Assembly: GCA_003583745.1 (NCBI GenBank) | Contig: QXPY01000002.1 | Location: forward strand, 62,001-126,000 | Origin: Rhodocyclales bacterium GT-UBC | Lineage (GTDB): Bacteria; Pseudomonadota; Gammaproteobacteria; Burkholderiales; Rhodocyclaceae | Direction: 5' to 3' | Length of the DNA stretch: 64,000 bases | Part shown: in pieces, positions 28,239 through 37,182 of the stretch | Layout: each line of letters begins with the position of its first letter | How positions within the stretch are numbered: the stretch's first letter is position 1 | Program-made: the position numbers and the translations under genes | The notes under the pieces: generated by a model | The model's database searches: none | Told to the model about the DNA's origin: nothing | The model's input: only the letters and a program-made list of their open reading frames with translations

Positions 28239-29745
28239 GCGTTACCTCGCCATCGAGTTCGGCCCGTTGTTGCGGCGGCAGCCACTCCTTCAGCGCCAGG
28301 CGCTTTGCGGCAGTTTCCGCTACATGCAGTTGGGCCTCGACCAGATCGGCCCGGGCGGTGACGATACAACGCCAGACCAGTTCGACCCGCCCGGTTTCGG
28401 GGTCGATGATGACGGTGTCGAGATCCATGAGCTTGGCCCCTCGATTCCCCTGCGCATCGGCAAACATCAGATAGGGGCGGATACCTGGCAACTGGAAGCG
28501 CAGGCGGTGATGGCCTCCGTCATCGATACGGCCGGGCGCGCGATCCGGACAGAGGTTGAGGAGTTCAAAGACTTCGTCCCCGATCAGATGTGGGCATTGC
28601 TGGTCGTGCGGCGCAGCGTTCCAGTAGCCGTGGTCGAAATCAGGGGGGAGTTGCGGGTATTCGTCATCCTCCCATATCGCTTTCTCTTCGATCACACCGA
28701 TCAGGCGACGCCGGGGTTGCCAGGCCCGCCCGACGCAACCGAAGCCGGCCGGCGTCAGCTCGGTCTTGCCCTGTACGGAGCGCCAGAACCCGGCTGCCGT
28801 TATCGGCGCTTGCGGGTATTCGATCTGTGGAGCGGGTAAGGATTTGAGTTGGCTGGCCCGAAGGTACCAGGCTGGTGCATACCCCCGACCGAGCGGATTG
28901 GTTTCGCAGATTTGGTGCGCAACCGGCTGCAATGCTGGTGAGGCTTGGTTTTCCGGATGCCGTGCAAGCTGTTCCGGCGTCAGACGCAGGGCCTTGGGCA
29001 GACGCCGGGCCGGCTTTGGATTGTCTTGCCAGACTTGGGCTGATTTTGTGTCGGTCGCCCAGTGGCTGTTGTCGCGCTGGTTGATGCGGGCTTGCCCACC
29101 CCAGGCGAACTCATGGCGCAAGGGCAATTCGACCAGCTTGGCCGGCCGACTGAGTTTCCAGGGCGATGGGCGAATCAGGCCAAGGCTGGCCCAGCGAAGC
29201 ACGCCCTGCAAGCATCGCGTCAATAGCGCTTTCTTCTTGAATTGGCGTGCCCCTGTCACCATGAGCCGTTTATCAATCAGGACTCGACTAGGTAGGGTGA
29301 CTTGCTTGAGGGCAGCGACCTCAGCCTGCCAGGCCGCTTGTTGTGCCAAGGTAAGTGGCATGAACGGGTTGAGCGCTTGCGGCGGCGCCGGCAGCGGGGC
29401 AGGACGATCCGGGCGTGAGACCCGCAAACCGACCTCGAAACGTCGTGTCGACTGGTGGCGAGGCGCGTGCGCAGAAGCGTTGAGGATGACATCGCAGCAC
29501 GGCTTGTAGGGAGCAAGATCGCTCTCGCATCGCACACTGCTTTGGTTCAGTCCGCCGAAATATTCATCTTCTTCGACAAGCGTCGCGGCTTCTTCCGACT
29601 GTTGCAAGGCGGCTTGACCCTTGGCGTCCGAGACGATGTCGTAGGCAATGCGCACGACGAATACATGGTACGGCTCACCCAATGGATCGATCTGGTCAAA
29701 CTGCAATGCATCGAAATCTGTCTGGTTGGCAAAAACGAGTGACAT
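28228..29745 (-). CDS. DUF2169 T6SS adaptor protein
   Basis: 505 residues beginning MSLVFANQTDFDALQFDQ, with the family features HVFVVRIAYDIV, an early DLAPYKPCCDVILNASAHAP segment and RPAKLVELPLRHEFAWGG. DUF2169 proteins are chaperone/adaptor factors that load PAAR or DUF4150 effectors on VgrG. The gene lies between vgrG (8 nt upstream) and the DUF4150 effector (11-nt overlap), which supports that role. No signal peptide. Confidence 0.85.
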   Translation of the reverse strand: MSLVFANQTDFDALQFDQIDPLGEPYHVFVVRIAYDIVSDAKGQAALQQSEEAATLVEEDEYFGGLNQSSVRCESDLAPYKPCCDVILNASAHAPRHQSTRRFEVGLRVSRPDRPAPLPAPPQALNPFMPLTLAQQAAWQAEVAALKQVTLPSRVLIDKRLMVTGARQFKKKALLTRCLQGVLRWASLGLIRPSPWKLSRPAKLVELPLRHEFAWGGQARINQRDNSHWATDTKSAQVWQDNPKPARRLPKALRLTPEQLARHPENQASPALQPVAHQICETNPLGRGYAPAWYLRASQLKSLPAPQIEYPQAPITAAGFWRSVQGKTELTPAGFGCVGRAWQPRRRLIGVIEEKAIWEDDEYPQLPPDFDHGYWNAAPHDQQCPHLIGDEVFELLNLCPDRAPGRIDDGGHHRLRFQLPGIRPYLMFADAQGNRGAKLMDLDTVIIDPETGRVELVWRCIVTARADLVEAQLHVAETAAKRLALKEWLPPQQRAELDGEVTHGA

Positions 29746-29753
29746 GGTCGGAC

Positions 29754-31952
29754 TTAATTCGGATTGATGTCGACATCGTCGCCATGAATCTCGACTTTCT
29801 TTTCGCCGGCGATGAGGATCTCCTGCCCTCGAATTTCGATACGCCCATCCGCCTTCATGACCAACGACGATTTCCCGACCGTGATGCTGAGTTCGTCTCC
29901 CGCCGTGATCGAGAACGTCTTGCCGACCAGGACCGTCTTCGAGAGTCCGACTTCTTCGGCTTGCATCAGCCCGACCGTCGTGTTCATCGCGCCGCCGACC
30001 GTGACTTGGTAGCCCAGTCCGATCGACAGCGCCTTGGCCATGCCGATGCTTTCCGTCTTGGCCCGCGCCACCGACTCGCTCTTGTTGCCGCCGATGCTGA
30101 CCGAGCGGTTGTCGCCGATATGAATGCTTTCGTTTGCGCCGACCGTTTCGCTCCGGTTCTCGCCGATGCTGATCGTTTCATTCAGCCCGACATCCTCGGT
30201 GCGGTTGTCGCCGATGGAGATAGTCTCGTTGTGGTCGACGCGCTCCGTGCGGTTGTTGTGCACGGTGATGGTTTCGTTGTTGTCCACCGTCTCGGTACGG
30301 TCGTGTTTGACGTGCACCGTTTCGTCGTGGTCGATGGTTTTTGTGCGGTCGTTCCCCACCCAGTGCGATTCATCGTGCTCGACTTCGATGCGCTGGTCTT
30401 TCTCGGCATGCAGCCAGACTTCTTCTTCGCCTTTCTTGTCTTCGAAGCGGATCGCATTGGCGTTCTCGTAGCCGCCGCCTTTGCTCGAACGGCTCAGTAT
30501 CCCGCTTTGCGTCTTGTTGGCGGGCAACGGCCACGGCGGCTGGTTCGACGCGTTGTACACCCGGCCGGTGATGATCGGCAGGTCCGGATTGCCGTCCAGC
30601 CATTGCACCAGCACTTCCTGGCCGATGCGCGGCAGGCTGACCGCGCCGAAGTTGGAACCGGCCCAGCTGCTGGCGACCCGCACCCAGCATGAACTCTTGT
30701 CGTCGTAACTGCCTTCGCGGTCCCAGTGGAACTGGATCCTGACCCGCCCGTAGCTGTCGCAGAAAATTTCTTCCCCTGCCGGCCCGACGACCAACGCGCT
30801 CTGGATACCGTAGATGCGGGGCTGCACGCTGTTGTAACCGCGCCCCGGACGATAGGGAATGTATTTCCGCTGACAGCTTGCGGTATTGCGGTATTGCGGC
30901 AGACCGTTGGCCTGCAGGTAGTTGTTGCTGGCGCTGTGACGGACTTCGACGACCAGGAAGCGTCGCTGGTTGGGGTCGGCCCGATCCAGTTCGTAATGCC
31001 CGGCCATATCGAACCAGCGACCGGGCTGCAGCCAGCGGCAATTGCCCGAGGCCTCGAAATGCTTGGCACGCGACTCGATTTCTTCCATGCGCAACCTGGC
31101 CAGGGCATCGCCCTGCGCCGCATTGGTGAAGCCGAAGGCACCGGCGTATTCGTAGACTTCCAGCCCCCGCACTTCGCCCTGCTGGTTGAGCGTCTCGATC
31201 GCCGCGTGCTGCGGGCGCGGGTTCTTGAAGTCGAAACCGCTCACCGCCACCTTGCCGCTGGCCAGCTGGCGGACCGGCGCCCAGCCGGAAAGGCTGTCGT
31301 GGTCTTCGCTGGTGGCATCGACCACGAAGGCGACCTCGCGGTCGTCGCCATCGATCACCGGTGCCCCCAGGCTGTCGTCGCTGATGATCAAGCGGTGCTG
31401 GCTGGCGTCGTGCTCGTACCAGTAGTACCAGCCGGCCTCTTCAAGGCGACGATGGACATAGTTGTAGTCGGTTTCATCCCACTGGGCCTGAAAGGTGTGG
31501 GTCTTGCCGGCGGCGACACGGAACTCGACATGGCGCTCGGGATAATCGCCGAAGATGTCTTCGAGCGCCTGGCGCGTGCTTTTGTCATGAAACAGGTAGT
31601 TGTCGGTCCGCAGTTGCAGGTAGGTCAGCCAGGGCAGCAGGACCATGTCGTAAAAGGCAAAGCCGCCATCGCTGCCGGTATGGCGGAACTCGAAAACATG
31701 GCCGTTGAAGTAGCGCAGGCTGCCGTCGCTGCGCACCAGTTCGATGGTGACGCGCTTGCCCATGAGGTCTTTGAGGGCGAGGCCGGCATCCTCCGAAATG
31801 ACTTCGACGACATAACGAAAGTCGCGCGACAGCCCTTCGTAGGCATCCAGGATGTTGGCATAAAGCGACGAACCGGGGCCATCGTCGTTGGGGAAGCGCA
31901 GGCGCAGGATGCGGTTTTCCTGGCTGAGGCCGGCAAGGTCAGCGTAAGACAT
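29754..31952 (-). CDS. vgrG: T6SS spike protein VgrG (TssI)
   Basis: 732 residues. Residues about 1-370 are the gp27-like hub, about 380-535 the gp5-like OB fold (YGRVRIQFHWDREG; SSCWVRVASSWAG; EVLVQWLDGNPD), and 536-695 a needle of ten 16-residue repeats. The end (IEIRGQEILIAGEKKVEIHGDD) is the DUF2345-like tip without a toxin extension, so this is a delivery spike and cargo arrives via the DUF4150 cap. It heads the downstream cargo genes. An AT-rich leader with a 12-bp palindrome lies upstream. Confidence 0.95.
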   Translation of the reverse strand: MSYADLAGLSQENRILRLRFPNDDGPGSSLYANILDAYEGLSRDFRYVVEVISEDAGLALKDLMGKRVTIELVRSDGSLRYFNGHVFEFRHTGSDGGFAFYDMVLLPWLTYLQLRTDNYLFHDKSTRQALEDIFGDYPERHVEFRVAAGKTHTFQAQWDETDYNYVHRRLEEAGWYYWYEHDASQHRLIISDDSLGAPVIDGDDREVAFVVDATSEDHDSLSGWAPVRQLASGKVAVSGFDFKNPRPQHAAIETLNQQGEVRGLEVYEYAGAFGFTNAAQGDALARLRMEEIESRAKHFEASGNCRWLQPGRWFDMAGHYELDRADPNQRRFLVVEVRHSASNNYLQANGLPQYRNTASCQRKYIPYRPGRGYNSVQPRIYGIQSALVVGPAGEEIFCDSYGRVRIQFHWDREGSYDDKSSCWVRVASSWAGSNFGAVSLPRIGQEVLVQWLDGNPDLPIITGRVYNASNQPPWPLPANKTQSGILSRSSKGGGYENANAIRFEDKKGEEEVWLHAEKDQRIEVEHDESHWVGNDRTKTIDHDETVHVKHDRTETVDNNETITVHNNRTERVDHNETISIGDNRTEDVGLNETISIGENRSETVGANESIHIGDNRSVSIGGNKSESVARAKTESIGMAKALSIGLGYQVTVGGAMNTTVGLMQAEEVGLSKTVLVGKTFSITAGDELSITVGKSSLVMKADGRIEIRGQEILIAGEKKVEIHGDDVDINPN
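29868..30347 (-). repeat. 48-bp repeats encoding the VgrG needle
   Basis: Ten consecutive 16-residue units starting at Arg536, with the pattern R-T-E-x-V-x-x-N-E-T-I-x-I-x-x-N in the first five, decaying toward the C-terminus. Each 48-nt unit adds one turn of triple-stranded beta-helix in the trimer. The similarity of the first units makes copy-number change possible. Confidence 0.75.
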
Positions 31953-32006
31953 GGCGTTACCTGGGGAAGTGAGTTGCGGCCAATCAGGCCATTGGCATTA
32001 TTTTAA

Positions 32007-32018
32007 ATGCATATGCAT
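32007..32018. promoter_or_regulatory. 12-bp palindrome upstream of vgrG
   Basis: ATGCATATGCAT is a perfect palindrome in an AT-rich patch 55-66 nt before the vgrG ATG. It may be an operator, or part of an AT-rich promoter with TAAAAT just downstream on the minus strand. No regulator is known. Confidence 0.35.
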
Positions 32019-32112
32019 AAAGAATACCAGCCAGTTCAGAGGCGAAGCAAAGGAATGAAACCGCCTGGCGCCGATGCCAAGCCGCATTACAGGCGCAGGA
32101 AAGCACCGACTG

Positions 32113-32844
32113 CTAGCGTATCGGGGGACTCGCCCGGCGTATCAACTTGGCGATAGCCGAATGACCGCTGCGCAGAGCGACGGCTTCGGCAGTTTCCTGC
32201 TGCTGGTTGCGCAGATCGGTGCGCGCCCCCCTGTCCAGCAACAGGCGGACCAGTGGCAGGTTGCCACTTTCGGCGGCGATGATCAGGGCGGTGTCGCCTT
32301 GCATCCGGGCATTAAGGTCATGTCCCTGCTCGGCGAGAAAAGCGACCAGCGTTGCCGCTCCCGCCGGATCGCCTTCGGCCAAAGCCGCCGCCGGCAGCAG
32401 GAAAGGCATGTCTGCGGCCGACGGCACTTTGGCGCCCCACTGCACGAGCAGGCAGGCGATGCCTGGATGCCCGGCGGTCAGCGCGTAGGCCAGCGGCGGC
32501 ATGCCTTTCTGTCCGGCCCGGTCGATCTGCGCGCCGCGCGCCAGCAGCAGGCGGATGCCGGTGACGTTGGCGCTGGCGGCGGCGAAAGAGAGCGGTGTCA
32601 TGCCGGTACTGCCGCGAGGTGCATCGGGATCGCCATCGGCCAATGCAGCCTTGAGCACGCGTTCGTCGGCACTGCCGGCCAGCGCCTGGAACAAGGGGTC
32701 GGAGGCCGGGCGTGGCGCCTGCAGCGGCACGAACGCCGCCCGTTCGGCACGCTGGCAGAGCGCTCGCATGGCCGGCGACAATTCGGCAGCCACTGCCGGC
32801 CCGAGCAGCAGGCAACAAACCAGGGCGATGGCGAGGCGGCGCAT
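32113..32844 (-). CDS. Secreted ankyrin-repeat protein
   Basis: 243 residues with a signal peptide (MRRLAIALVCCLLLGPAVAAEL). Four to five ankyrin units follow, e.g. GMTPLSFAAASANVTGIRLLLARGAQID, read in two parts as GMTPLSFAAASA and VTGIRLLLARGA, and GDTALIIAAES. Periplasmic ankyrin proteins beside T6SS effectors are often protective, but that is only an inference. The start overlaps the upstream gene's stop by one base, so the two are translated together. Confidence 0.8.
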   Translation of the reverse strand: MRRLAIALVCCLLLGPAVAAELSPAMRALCQRAERAAFVPLQAPRPASDPLFQALAGSADERVLKAALADGDPDAPRGSTGMTPLSFAAASANVTGIRLLLARGAQIDRAGQKGMPPLAYALTAGHPGIACLLVQWGAKVPSAADMPFLLPAAALAEGDPAGAATLVAFLAEQGHDLNARMQGDTALIIAAESGNLPLVRLLLDRGARTDLRNQQQETAEAVALRSGHSAIAKLIRRASPPIR

Positions 32845-33722
32845 CAGTGGTTTTCTCCGGCACGCTTGACGGCAGCCTGGATCATGGCATTGACTTGCTC
32901 GAATTCGCCGCGAGCCATCATGCCCGGCAATTCCAGGCCCTCTTCCGGACTCAAGATACCGCTTTGGACAAGGCGGTTGGCCAGCTGGCGCCCACGGATG
33001 GCGGAAATGCCGCGAAAGAAGTCCGGGTCAAGGGCGCCGATGCCGAGATCGACCAGCGGCCCCAGGCCGCGCGTCACCGCCGTCCCGCGTGCCGCGCGCA
33101 TTCCGGCCCTGGATTTTTCCAGCATCGAGGCGGCATCCTTGCTGGCTGCGGCCCGGCGCAAATCGTCTTCCTTGAGATATTGGCCGAGACGGGAACTGGA
33201 ATAGGTCGGCGCCGGCGGTGCCGGCAGGGTCGAAGCCCGGCTGCCCAGCACCTTGGCGTAAGGTCCCCAGCGATCTCGCTGCATCAACTCCTTGACCGTC
33301 CCCTCCAGCCATTTTTCGACGCTGCCGCCCACCCCGCCGGTCGCCAACCCGGCCCCCAGCGCCAGGGTGCGCTCGCCGGCCTTCAAGCCGACCAGGGACT
33401 GGCCGAGCGGCCGGAATTGCGGGTATTTCTGCAAGGCAAGATAGGTCTTGATGTCGGTCCGTTCGAGTTCCTTCATTACCGCGGCGAAAGCGCGTGGATT
33501 GTTGTGGCGCAGGTAGTCGATGTAGTCGAGGTAATCGTTGAGCTTGGGAATGCGCTTCTGGACTTCCTTGATCACCGAGACGACGGTCTTGTGATCGACC
33601 GGGCGCGAAGATTCTTCGCGCTTGCCGCCCGGCCCGGCCTTTTCGACGGTACCGGGGCCGCCCGGCATGTCGGTGTATTCAACCCGCCCATCGGGGCGAA
33701 CGATGCGATAAACATCAGCCAT
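32844..33722 (-). CDS. DUF4124-like N-terminus protein, first gene of the T6SS cargo operon
   Basis: 292 residues from the ATG that begins MADVYRIVRPDGRVEYTDMP, an opening that resembles DUF4124 (a strand with DGR.EYTD), although no signal peptide precedes it. The remainder is helical with a Gly-rich hydrophobic segment (LGAGLATGGVGGSVEKWL), and I do not recognise it. An upstream in-frame ATG would add 19 unlikely residues. A candidate promoter lies about 45 nt upstream. It could itself be a VgrG cargo with the ankyrin protein as immunity. Confidence 0.65.
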   Translation of the reverse strand: MADVYRIVRPDGRVEYTDMPGGPGTVEKAGPGGKREESSRPVDHKTVVSVIKEVQKRIPKLNDYLDYIDYLRHNNPRAFAAVMKELERTDIKTYLALQKYPQFRPLGQSLVGLKAGERTLALGAGLATGGVGGSVEKWLEGTVKELMQRDRWGPYAKVLGSRASTLPAPPAPTYSSSRLGQYLKEDDLRRAAASKDAASMLEKSRAGMRAARGTAVTRGLGPLVDLGIGALDPDFFRGISAIRGRQLANRLVQSGILSPEEGLELPGMMARGEFEQVNAMIQAAVKRAGENH

Positions 33723-33766
33723 ATGTGTCGAGTGTTCCAGAGAAGTGCAGCGATGCTGGGCTGCAT

Positions 33767-33795
33767 ATCCTAATGGCATGACACCGACCAGGCAA
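33767..33795 (-). promoter_or_regulatory. Candidate promoter of the vgrG cargo operon
   Basis: On the minus strand TTGCCT, a 17-nt spacer and TAGGAT lie upstream of the DUF4124-like gene, with 4 of 6 matches in each hexamer. Predicted only. Confidence 0.4.
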
Positions 33796-33821
33796 ATGAC
33801 ATTTCACTACCGGCGTATCTC

Positions 33822-35321
33822 CTAGCGGATCACGCGGCGCCACTCCTCCTCGAAATAGCGCACCAGCACCTGGTTGTTCAGCCGATTGACCTCGGCCGGC
33901 ACGCGATCCATGTCGGCTGGAAAATGAAACAGATCGGGCGCCACCTCCGGCGTCAGGAAGCGCGTCCTGCTACGCTCGATCACCCCCGGCACGAAAGGCT
34001 GCCGGCCGGCGATGATGTAGCCCCATTCGCCGAAGGAGGGCACCAGCGCGTGGTAAGGCGCCGTCTTGAAACCGACATCCTCCAGCGTTGCGACGACGCA
34101 CCAGAAGGACTGCCGGGCATAGAGCGGCGAGGTCGATTGTACGACCAGCAGGCCGCGCGCCGACAGGCGCTTCTCCAGCAAGCGATAGAAAGCCGAGGTA
34201 TAGAGCTTGCCGAGGGCGAAATTCGACGGATCGGGGAAATCGATGACGATGAAGTCGAAGAACTCGGTGCTGTCCTCCAGCCATTGCAGGGCATCGGCAT
34301 TGACCACCTTGACCCGGGACGAGAGCAGCGCCCCCTGATTGAGTTTGACCAGCGCCGGCGAGGTCGAGAACAGTTGGGTCATCGCCGGATCGAGGTCAAC
34401 CAGCGTCACCGCCTCGACATTCGGGTATTTCAGGATTTCCCGCACCGCCAGCCCGTCGCCGCCGCCCAGCACCAGCACCCGGCGGGCGCCGGGCAGGCTG
34501 GCCAGGCCGGGGTGAACCAGCGCCTCGTGATAGCGGTACTCGTCATGCGAGGAAAACTGCAGGTTGTTGTTGAGGAACAGCCGCAGATCGTCGCGCCAGC
34601 GGGTGACGACAATGCGCTGGTAGGGCGTGGTTTCGGTATGGACGATCTCGTCGGCGTAGAGATGCGCTTCGGCCAGCGTCGTCAGTTGGCCGGCACCGAC
34701 GAAGCCGGCCAGCAGCAGCCCGAAAACGCCCCAGCTTTGCAGCGCCAATGCGCCGCGGGCCGGCAGTTGCTGACGGAAGAGATGCAAGGCCCAAAGTGCG
34801 ACGGCGACGTTGAGCAGCCCGAAAAGCAGACCGGTGCGCACCATCCCCAACTGCGGCGCGAGAAACAGGGGGAAGAGGATGGAGACCGCGAGAGCGCCCA
34901 GGTAATCGAAGGTCAGCACCTGCGACACCAGGTCCTTGAAGGCCAGTTCGCGTTCCAGGATGCGCATGACCAGGGGAATTTCCAGCCCGACCAGGACGCC
35001 GACGCCGAGCACGGCCAGGTAGAGCACCAGCTTGAAGGGTGCCGACAGCCAGGTAAAGACGAGGAACAGGCCGGCCGCCGAGAAGCCGCCGAGCAGGCCG
35101 ACCATCAGTTCGATCTGGATGAAACGCCCGATCAGGTCGCGGGTGATGTATTTCGACAGCCAGGAACCACAGCCCATGGCGAACAGATAAGTCCCGATCA
35201 CGGTCGAAAACTGGGTCACCGAATCGCCCAACAGGTAGGACGACAGGGCGCCGGCGATCAGTTCGTAAGCCAGGCCACAGGAGGCAATGACGAAAACGGA
35301 AAAAAGCAGGGCATGACGCAT
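33822..35321 (-). CDS. Membrane-embedded spermidine synthase-like protein
   Basis: 499 residues. The N-terminal half carries about seven hydrophobic helices (LLFSVFVIASCGLAYELIAG onward) and the C-terminal half a soluble aminopropyltransferase fold: VLVLGGGDGLAVREILKYP binds the nucleotide-type cofactor, VTLVDLDPAMTQLF and FIVIDFPDPSNFALGKLYT are the family's following motifs. These long proteins are usually annotated polyamine aminopropyltransferase, but their real substrate is unclear. The start at 35,321 was chosen so that the first helix begins the protein. Confidence 0.85.
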   Translation of the reverse strand: MRHALLFSVFVIASCGLAYELIAGALSSYLLGDSVTQFSTVIGTYLFAMGCGSWLSKYITRDLIGRFIQIELMVGLLGGFSAAGLFLVFTWLSAPFKLVLYLAVLGVGVLVGLEIPLVMRILERELAFKDLVSQVLTFDYLGALAVSILFPLFLAPQLGMVRTGLLFGLLNVAVALWALHLFRQQLPARGALALQSWGVFGLLLAGFVGAGQLTTLAEAHLYADEIVHTETTPYQRIVVTRWRDDLRLFLNNNLQFSSHDEYRYHEALVHPGLASLPGARRVLVLGGGDGLAVREILKYPNVEAVTLVDLDPAMTQLFSTSPALVKLNQGALLSSRVKVVNADALQWLEDSTEFFDFIVIDFPDPSNFALGKLYTSAFYRLLEKRLSARGLLVVQSTSPLYARQSFWCVVATLEDVGFKTAPYHALVPSFGEWGYIIAGRQPFVPGVIERSRTRFLTPEVAPDLFHFPADMDRVPAEVNRLNNQVLVRYFEEEWRRVIR

Positions 35322-35421
35322 GGGCAGCGATGCTACCGCGAATCCGCAGGTACAGACAGGCTGACGGAACGCTGCGGCGGATTTCCGGTCTGATCGGCAA
35401 GCCCTCACTTGGCCCCCGACC

Positions 35422-35982
35422 ATGATCCGAAGCCTCCCGCTGCTCTTGCTGGCCAGCCTGGCACTCCCCGCCTCCGCCGCCGAATACCGGATCGATCCGA
35501 CGCACACCTACGTCAGTTTCGAGATCGACCACCTTGGCTTTTCGACCCAGCGCGGTCTGTTCAACCGCAGCAGCGGCAGCGTCGAATTCGATGCCGAGGC
35601 GAAGTCCGGCCGTATCGACATCCGCATCGAAGCGGCGTCGATCGACACCGGCTTCGGACTGCGCGACGACACCCTGCGCAGTGCCGACTGGTTCAACGCC
35701 GGCGATTTCCCCGACGTACTTTTCCGCAGTCAGCGCTTTCTCTTCGACGGCGAACGCCCGGTCGCCGTCGAAGGCACGCTCACCCTGCTCGGCCAGGCGC
35801 GGCCAATGCGGCTCGAGATCAACCGCTTCAAATGCGGTTTCAACCTTGCCGCCCGCAAACGCGGCTGCGGCGCCGATGCCCAGGGCACGCTGCGCCGTTC
35901 CGAATTCGGCATGAACAACGGGCTGCCCTTCATCGGCGACGAGGTCCGCCTGCGCATCCAGGTCGAGGCCTATCTCCCTTGA
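35422..35982 (+). CDS. YceI-family periplasmic lipid-binding protein
   Basis: 186 residues with a signal peptide (MIRSLPLLLLASLALPASA). The YceI barrel motifs are YRIDPTHTYVSFEIDHLGFS, a DWFNAGDFPDVLFRS block and FGMNNGLPFIGDEVRLRIQVEA at the end. Members bind polyisoprenoids or other amphiphiles in a lipocalin-like barrel. Two Cys (FKCGFNLAARKRGCG) could form a disulphide. Single gene between the spermidine-synthase-like gene and ribBA. Confidence 0.92.
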   Translation: MIRSLPLLLLASLALPASAAEYRIDPTHTYVSFEIDHLGFSTQRGLFNRSSGSVEFDAEAKSGRIDIRIEAASIDTGFGLRDDTLRSADWFNAGDFPDVLFRSQRFLFDGERPVAVEGTLTLLGQARPMRLEINRFKCGFNLAARKRGCGADAQGTLRRSEFGMNNGLPFIGDEVRLRIQVEAYLP

Positions 35983-36066
35983 GCGGCCTGCACTTGCAGT
36001 AAACCCGGGCGCCGATCGCCTGTTTCTGCGAAAATAGCACCCCCTTTTTGCTGTATCCGGAATCCC

Positions 36067-37179
36067 ATGCCCCCCCATCCCGCCATTGCCACTACCGCTG
36101 AAATCGTCACCGAACTGAAAGCGGGCCGCATGGTCATCCTGGTCGATGAAGAAGACCGCGAAAACGAGGGCGACCTCGTCATGGCCGCCGAACACATCAC
36201 CCCGGAAGCCATCAACTTCATGGCCAAGTACGGTCGCGGCCTGATCTGCCTGACCCTGACCGAGGCCCGTTGCAAGAAGCTCGGCCTGGTCCAGATGGCC
36301 CGCAACAACAAGACCCAGTACGGCACCGCCTTCACCGTCTCGATCGAGGCCGCCGAGGGCGTCACCACCGGCATTTCCGCCGCCGACCGCGCCCGTACCA
36401 TCCAGGTTGCCGTTGCCAAGGCCACCACCGCCGACGACATCGTGCAGCCCGGCCACGTCTTCCCGATCACCGCCCGCGAAGGCGGCGTGCTGGTCCGTGC
36501 CGGCCACACCGAAGCCGGCTGCGACCTGGCCGGCATGGCCGGCCTGGAACCCTCGTCGGTGATCTGCGAGATCATGAACGACGACGGCACCATGGCCCGC
36601 CTGCCGGAACTGCTCGAATTCGCCAAGGAACACGGCCTGAAGATCGGCACCATCGCCGACCTGATCCACTACCGCGCCGCTTCCGAAACCCTGGTCGAAC
36701 GCGTCACTAGCAAGCCGGTGCAAACCGCCCACGGCGAGTTCGCACTGCACGCCTATGTCGACCGCGCCAGCGGCGCCACCCACCTGGCACTGGTCAAGGG
36801 CCAGATCCCGGCCGGCGGCGAAACCCTGGTCCGCGTCCATGAGCCGCTGTCGGTGCTCGACTTTCTCGATCCGGGCAGCAAGGTGCAGTCCTTCTCCATC
36901 GATGAGGCACAAGCCGCCCTGGCCAAGCACGGCCACGGCGTCATCGTGCTGATGCACCGCCCGGAAGACGGCGAAGCCCTGCTCACCCGCCTGACCGGCC
37001 AGAACCAGCCGCGCGCCCAGCAGAAATGGGACCCGCGCACCTACGGCATCGGCGCTCAGATCCTGCGCGATGTCGGCGTTTCCAAGATGCGCCTGCTCTC
37101 CAGCCCGCGCAAGATGCCCTCCATGACCGGCTTCGGCCTCGAAGTCACCGGTTTCGTCACCTCTCCTGCGGAGCTCTAA
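36067..37179 (+). CDS. ribBA: 3,4-dihydroxy-2-butanone-4-phosphate synthase with degenerate GTP cyclohydrolase II domain
   Basis: 370 residues. The N-terminal DHBP synthase is intact: DEEDRENEGDLVMAAEHIT (acidic metal loop), GVTTGISAADRARTI, and AGHTEAGCDLAGMAGL. From about residue 205 a GTP cyclohydrolase II-like domain follows, but the three zinc-binding cysteines (the C-x10-C-x-C pattern) are missing: the region reads HEPLSVLDFLDPGSKVQSFS. The end keeps RTYGIGAQILRDVGV. It probably makes only dihydroxybutanone phosphate, as in RibBX-type fusions, so GTP cyclohydrolase II should be encoded elsewhere. Confidence 0.93.
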   Translation: MPPHPAIATTAEIVTELKAGRMVILVDEEDRENEGDLVMAAEHITPEAINFMAKYGRGLICLTLTEARCKKLGLVQMARNNKTQYGTAFTVSIEAAEGVTTGISAADRARTIQVAVAKATTADDIVQPGHVFPITAREGGVLVRAGHTEAGCDLAGMAGLEPSSVICEIMNDDGTMARLPELLEFAKEHGLKIGTIADLIHYRAASETLVERVTSKPVQTAHGEFALHAYVDRASGATHLALVKGQIPAGGETLVRVHEPLSVLDFLDPGSKVQSFSIDEAQAALAKHGHGVIVLMHRPEDGEALLTRLTGQNQPRAQQKWDPRTYGIGAQILRDVGVSKMRLLSSPRKMPSMTGFGLEVTGFVTSPAEL

Positions 37180-37182
37180 GCC

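Noticed and set aside
30726-32006. Plus-strand frame of over 400 codons opposite vgrG
   Set aside because: VgrG on the minus strand has full domain structure and repeats; the opposite frame shows no motif or ribosome-binding site.
35983-36066. Possible FMN riboswitch before ribBA
   Set aside because: The gap is only 84 nt and none of the conserved FMN-element blocks are visible.
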